Shown: piece by piece, positions 62,001 to 64,000 of the stretch
Layout: every line of letters starts with the position of its first letter
How positions within the stretch are numbered: the first letter of the stretch is position 1
From: Candidatus Helarchaeota archaeon
Lineage (GTDB): Archaea > Asgardarchaeota > Lokiarchaeia > Helarchaeales > RDOG01
DNA length: 64,000 nucleotides
Assembly: GCA_019058315.1 (NCBI GenBank)
Contig: JAHPZH010000002.1
Coordinates: 558,001 to 622,000, forward strand
Reading direction: 5' to 3'
Position numbers and translations under genes: made by a program
The notes under the pieces: model-generated
Seen by the model: only the letters and a program-made list of their open reading frames with translations
What the model was told of the DNA's origin: nothing
The model's database searches: none

Positions 62001-63114
62001 TATTCACTATAAATTTTATGAATCCATCAGTATTTACAGTTATATTCCAGCTTGTCCAACTTCCCGCATTTATTCGTTGAGTAGGATTTACTGAACCACC
62101 TAAAATTTCAGTAGAAATATTATAAATTCCATTGGTTGTTAAGTTTAATAAAAAATAATCAGCAGTAAATAAATTATATTGTGGTATAACCTTGATTGAA
62201 TTAGAATTATATGATTTATTGGCTAAATATTCAAAAATTTTTAATGCAAATTTAGAATTATTTCCTATTTTTATTCCAAATCCTCTATCTTTTCCAACTC
62301 CATCATCTCCATTCCAAATAAATTCACTATCTGTTACACAAACCACTCTTCCCTCCCCATATTCATATTTCGCACCTACTGTTGCATTAGGGATTGGACT
62401 TGAATAATTAGATGCATAAGCTATTGGAATTACGCCCTCTCCCATAGTTAAAGAAGCTGCTGCAAAGAAGGTTACATTATCTATATCAAAATATGAAGAA
62501 TTGAAATTTATCCAATTAGGAGTTTTATAATAATAGGAATCAGTGACACTGTCATTATTAATTGACATATTAAAATTTACTAATAATTTATTTTGAAAAG
62601 TAGCTAATCCCCATTCATTATCATGTTCACCAATAACTAAAACACCACCTCCTTGCTCTACAAACTGCATTATTAATGTTACTTCTTGGTCAGTATATGT
62701 CTGATATTTAGCTACATTCAAAACAAGAATATCATCTTCTCTCAATGATGGGATTGTTTCGTTTAAGTAATTTGTGCTTGCACTGATTCTAAAATCATTA
62801 TTCATTAACAATATTGTAAGATCTGAATATCCAATAAACCCTGTATCCCAAACGGACCAAACTTGATGGTGTGAGGTGTCAAAAACAATATTTACATCTG
62901 AAAAATTCGATGTTTGATTTAAATCTAATGAATAAATTTTATTTTTTTGATTTGGGAGTTTATTAAACCCAAGAAAGAGATTTTTATTATATGAATTAGA
63001 AAGATGATAGAAATTAATTGGCATTAATAATAAGAATAAAGTCATCGAACCTAGAATAAAAAAAAATAGTTTAGCCAAAAAATTGGATTCCCTAATTCGT
63101 AATTTTAACACCAA
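59047..63114 (-). CDS. Giant surface protein with two GATase-like domains, Big-like domain and six repeats
   Basis: A 1355-residue type I membrane protein. After a signal (LAKLFFFILGSMTLFLLLMPI) comes a Rossmann-like domain (about 65-300) with FDTSHHQVWSV, VLNVAKYQTYTD, QFVEQGGGVLVIGEHD and YGEGRVVCVTDSEF, which resembles class I glutamine-amidotransferase-like folds (DUF4350, IFT52/GIFT). A second weaker copy follows (about 390-600: VLISEVNF, LLVLGES, MVIGDTDI). Then an invasin-type Big domain (SKNNITADGISTTNIISGKL) and six repeats of about 92 residues with WDD, GFYRVLINGTP and YNYTIEFNDSYGN. A span near 1300-1325 precedes a charged tail. No signs of a catalytic Cys. Start uncertain: TTG 63114 or GTG 63111. 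Confidence 0.8.
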   Translation of the reverse strand: MVLKLRIRESNFLAKLFFFILGSMTLFLLLMPINFYHLSNSYNKNLFLGFNKLPNQKNKIYSLDLNQTSNFSDVNIVFDTSHHQVWSVWDTGFIGYSDLTILLMNNDFRISASTNYLNETIPSLREDDILVLNVAKYQTYTDQEVTLIMQFVEQGGGVLVIGEHDNEWGLATFQNKLLVNFNMSINNDSVTDSYYYKTPNWINFNSSYFDIDNVTFFAAASLTMGEGVIPIAYASNYSSPIPNATVGAKYEYGEGRVVCVTDSEFIWNGDDGVGKDRGFGIKIGNNSKFALKIFEYLANKSYNSNSIKVIPQYNLFTADYFLLNLTTNGIYNISTEILGGSVNPTQRINAGSWTSWNITVNTDGFIKFIVNNSVEFKISTVYFLKPICPIRNVLISEVNFSRRTEPILSGLYNFSKYLRNNNFSVFASEFELNTSNFDAVCIANPLQNYSNNQITNILASNRLLVLGESYTTISTKNIFNLILDAFGFNPIWNPINSVLKNYDLNLTHHLICDNTFNYRNNLIYPQIQGIIPGLEFTAFQSSVVDSTNPVLKIFAQGKSTSWGEGNSSLGYSNDAPLQYTKGDIIPTPLIIYNSSIMVIGDTDIITNERDFSPLFLFLECWLKNGNPYVDVNLTPSKNNITADGISTTNIISGKLYNKNGVELENGTLITVSTDLGNIITSDEDFATSGVQISIKNGTINFTLQSIPIIGIANISVYNLSFPVIGQTQIEFIDENPPISNHPDDVNTDLYYNAYINWTLWDDLGTGFYRVLVNGTPDSSWDVWFNNTSINYEVNKSTAGFFNYTIEFNDSFGNYGEPDLVWVNIIPDLPPQSTHPPDIITNTTGTEQIEWILWDDFIPGFYRVLINGSPDCSWTIWTNNTPIYYDINRTQFGIYNYSIEFNDSYGNKGLTDFIIVEILPDFPPTINNPLDIITNSSGDEVINWILWDDYGEGFFQVLINGTPHNNWTRWYNNTPLNYNIDRNFSGIYNYTIIYNDSFNNFGFPDTVIITIDFEPKSNSPLNITANVKGSEQIQWILWDDYGTGFYQVLLNGTPNCSWATWNNYTSIYYNISTNKSGIYNYTILFNDSHGNWGSDTVFLLVNFPPTATQLDNITSYIYGPELIHLVIRDDLGAGQYRVWINGTPSIWYTWVNNTDLNLEINRTEVGYFNFTFEYYDSYGLRGNSTTLFVLLWELIPTSNHPNNMVTIRTETSFIHWRLFDDFDEGLYCVYINGKPSEWIPWTNNTDLNVPINTDYFGDFNYTIVFYDSNGNYGVPDTVIIHIKPNIIDLYLMASSSQKSNLEYLLIYIIVIGGISVGLSLYLIKLIKKEPKKEATEVKKIHDEMRKIEKNQEKNEK
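59268..60918 (-). repeat. Six tandem repeats of about 275 bp
   Basis: Six in-frame copies of a roughly 92-residue beta unit: P-P-x-x-x-x-P edge, I-x-W-x-L/I-W/F-D-D, G-x-Y-x-V-x-I/L-N-G-x-P, W-x(2)-N-N-T, then a Y/F-N-Y/F-T-x(2)-Y/F-x-D-S-x-G-N strand. Copies 1 to 4 are closest; 5 and 6, next to the membrane, are the most diverged. Sequons sit at fixed places in each unit. Confidence 0.85.
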
Positions 63115-63293
63115 TTGAATTTAATCAAATTTTACGTGATTATATTATTTCAAAATTTAGATATATTTTTCTTTCTTTTTTTAAAGGAACATCATGATTT
63201 ATCAAAACTAAAGCTAAATATTCACATTTAAGAAATAATATAATAATTTTCAATATACCCATTAAATTAAATGTCGATTTCGGTGATTTCTAT

Positions 63294-64000
63294 TTGGTAC
63301 TAGATATAGTCCAAAAAAGATGGAAAACTGCTATTAAAAAACAGTTTGGGAAAGGGTGGTTTCTAAATAAAAATAGGGTGGCATTTAAATTACGTTATAA
63401 AATGGTAAAGCAATTTTTATCCCAAAATAAACAAATAATTCTATTAGATATTGGAACTGCTGATGGTGAGATGTTATATAAACTAAATAATAACTCCCCT
63501 TTAAATATTTATTCTGTTGGTATTGAAATTTCTTCTGATTGTTTGAAATATGCTCGAATATTTTTTAATAAATCGAAAAAAAAACAAAATCTTAATTTTA
63601 TTAATGCTGACTCCGATTTTTTGCCTTTAAGAAATGAAATTTTTAATTTCATAATTGGAACCGCTTTAATCGAACACGTTCCTGATCCATATAAAACTAT
63701 CAAAGAAATTAAACGAGTTGGAATTAAAGGTTCTCGAATATTATTAACAACCCCAAATCCCTTATATCAACCATTATATAAATTATTAGCAAAATTAAAA
63801 TTAAAATATAAAGAGGGTAGATTTAACAACTTTCAAAAACTATCAAGTCTAAAGAATATATTTAAAAAATTAAAATTAAAGATTTCTTATAGTTCTGGTT
63901 TTTCGGCTATTTCTTCTATTATTGATAAAATTTTATCCAAAATTTCTTTTAGAGGATATCATATTTTAATTAATCAAGTAATAATTGGAGAAAAAAAGTA
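63294..64000 (+). CDS. SAM-dependent methyltransferase, truncated by the window end
   Basis: A class I methyltransferase open to the right edge (235 codons seen). Motif I is ILLDIGTADGEML, VGIEISSDCLKYAR binds the SAM ribose, INADSDFLPLRNEIFNFIIG is motif II, then GTALIEHVPDPYKTIKEIKR and LLTTPNP. The frame is open from 63198 but has no ATG before residue 37. TTG at 63294 is chosen because GGTGAT (63282-63287) lies 6 nt upstream; ATG at 63402 would remove part of the conserved N-terminal helix. It diverges from the surface protein gene. The final base pair may already be the stop codon. Confidence 0.72.
   Translation, partial: MVLDIVQKRWKTAIKKQFGKGWFLNKNRVAFKLRYKMVKQFLSQNKQIILLDIGTADGEMLYKLNNNSPLNIYSVGIEISSDCLKYARIFFNKSKKKQNLNFINADSDFLPLRNEIFNFIIGTALIEHVPDPYKTIKEIKRVGIKGSRILLTTPNPLYQPLYKLLAKLKLKYKEGRFNNFQKLSSLKNIFKKLKLKISYSSGFSAISSIIDKILSKISFRGYHILINQVIIGEKK

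Noticed and set aside
63194..63211. ATG at 63194 and ATG at 63271 as starts of the last methyltransferase
   Set aside because: The first runs into a stop after five codons and the second is in another frame and stops after ten; neither is in frame with motif I.

Overview
The window is AT-rich, archaeal DNA, most likely from an Asgard archaeon (Promethearchaeota, Lokiarchaeia-like). The reasons are: a tRNA-Gln gene with two bulge-helix-bulge introns; GGTGAT-type Shine-Dalgarno sites with frequent TTG starts; dolichol-type glycan genes; archaeal-type NMN adenylyltransferase, RNA 3'-phosphate cyclase and Trm112-like proteins; and two eukaryote-like proteins. Those two are a ribophorin I-like oligosaccharyltransferase subunit and a protein that joins winged helices to an adaptin/coatomer-appendage-like pair of domains and a longin/roadblock-like domain. 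The taxonomic call is inference; no marker such as rRNA is present.

Layout. 1-4 kb: 5'-truncated ribophorin I-like gene (+), then a leftward group of DUF354 protein, a small membrane protein and a GlcNAc-1-phosphate transferase (AglH-like). 4.2-12 kb: the appendage-like protein and an 1815-residue surface protein built from a 551-codon tandem duplication and five Ig-like repeats. 12.5-32.5 kb: a glycan island with SAM-dependent methyltransferases (FkbM, DUF268 and a private family), GT2, GT4, CgeB-like and GT10-like glycosyltransferases, asparagine synthase, thioredoxin, UDP-sulfoquinovose synthase-like protein, a phosphodiesterase, an epimerase, two nucleotide-sugar dehydrogenases, an ABC exporter and a hexapeptide acyltransferase. 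32.5-39.4 kb: mainly housekeeping genes (flavin reductase-like, ferredoxin, tRNA-Gln, Trm112-like, aminotransferase, SAM hydrolase, NMN adenylyltransferase, MGMT, RtcA). 39.5-48.8 kb: envelope proteins including a 1930-residue surface protein and an alpha/alpha-toroid protein. 48.9-59 kb: four B12-binding-type radical SAM paralogues, a GT39-like membrane glycosyltransferase, a methyltransferase and a DPM-like GT2. 59-63.1 kb: a 1355-residue surface protein. The window ends inside another methyltransferase gene.

How it fits together. The nucleotide-sugar enzymes (UDP-GlcA, UDP-ManNAcA-type and UDP-sulfoquinovose) can feed the cytosolic glycosyltransferases. AglH-like activity would start a lipid-linked glycan, GT39-like and DPM-like enzymes would use polyprenyl-phosphate sugars, and the ribophorin I-like protein would belong to the oligosaccharyltransferase. 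The very large Asn-rich, sequon-rich surface proteins encoded nearby are obvious acceptors. No STT3/AglB gene is seen. Several starts are non-ATG, and one radical SAM gene seems to lack any canonical start codon at its homology-supported N-terminus.
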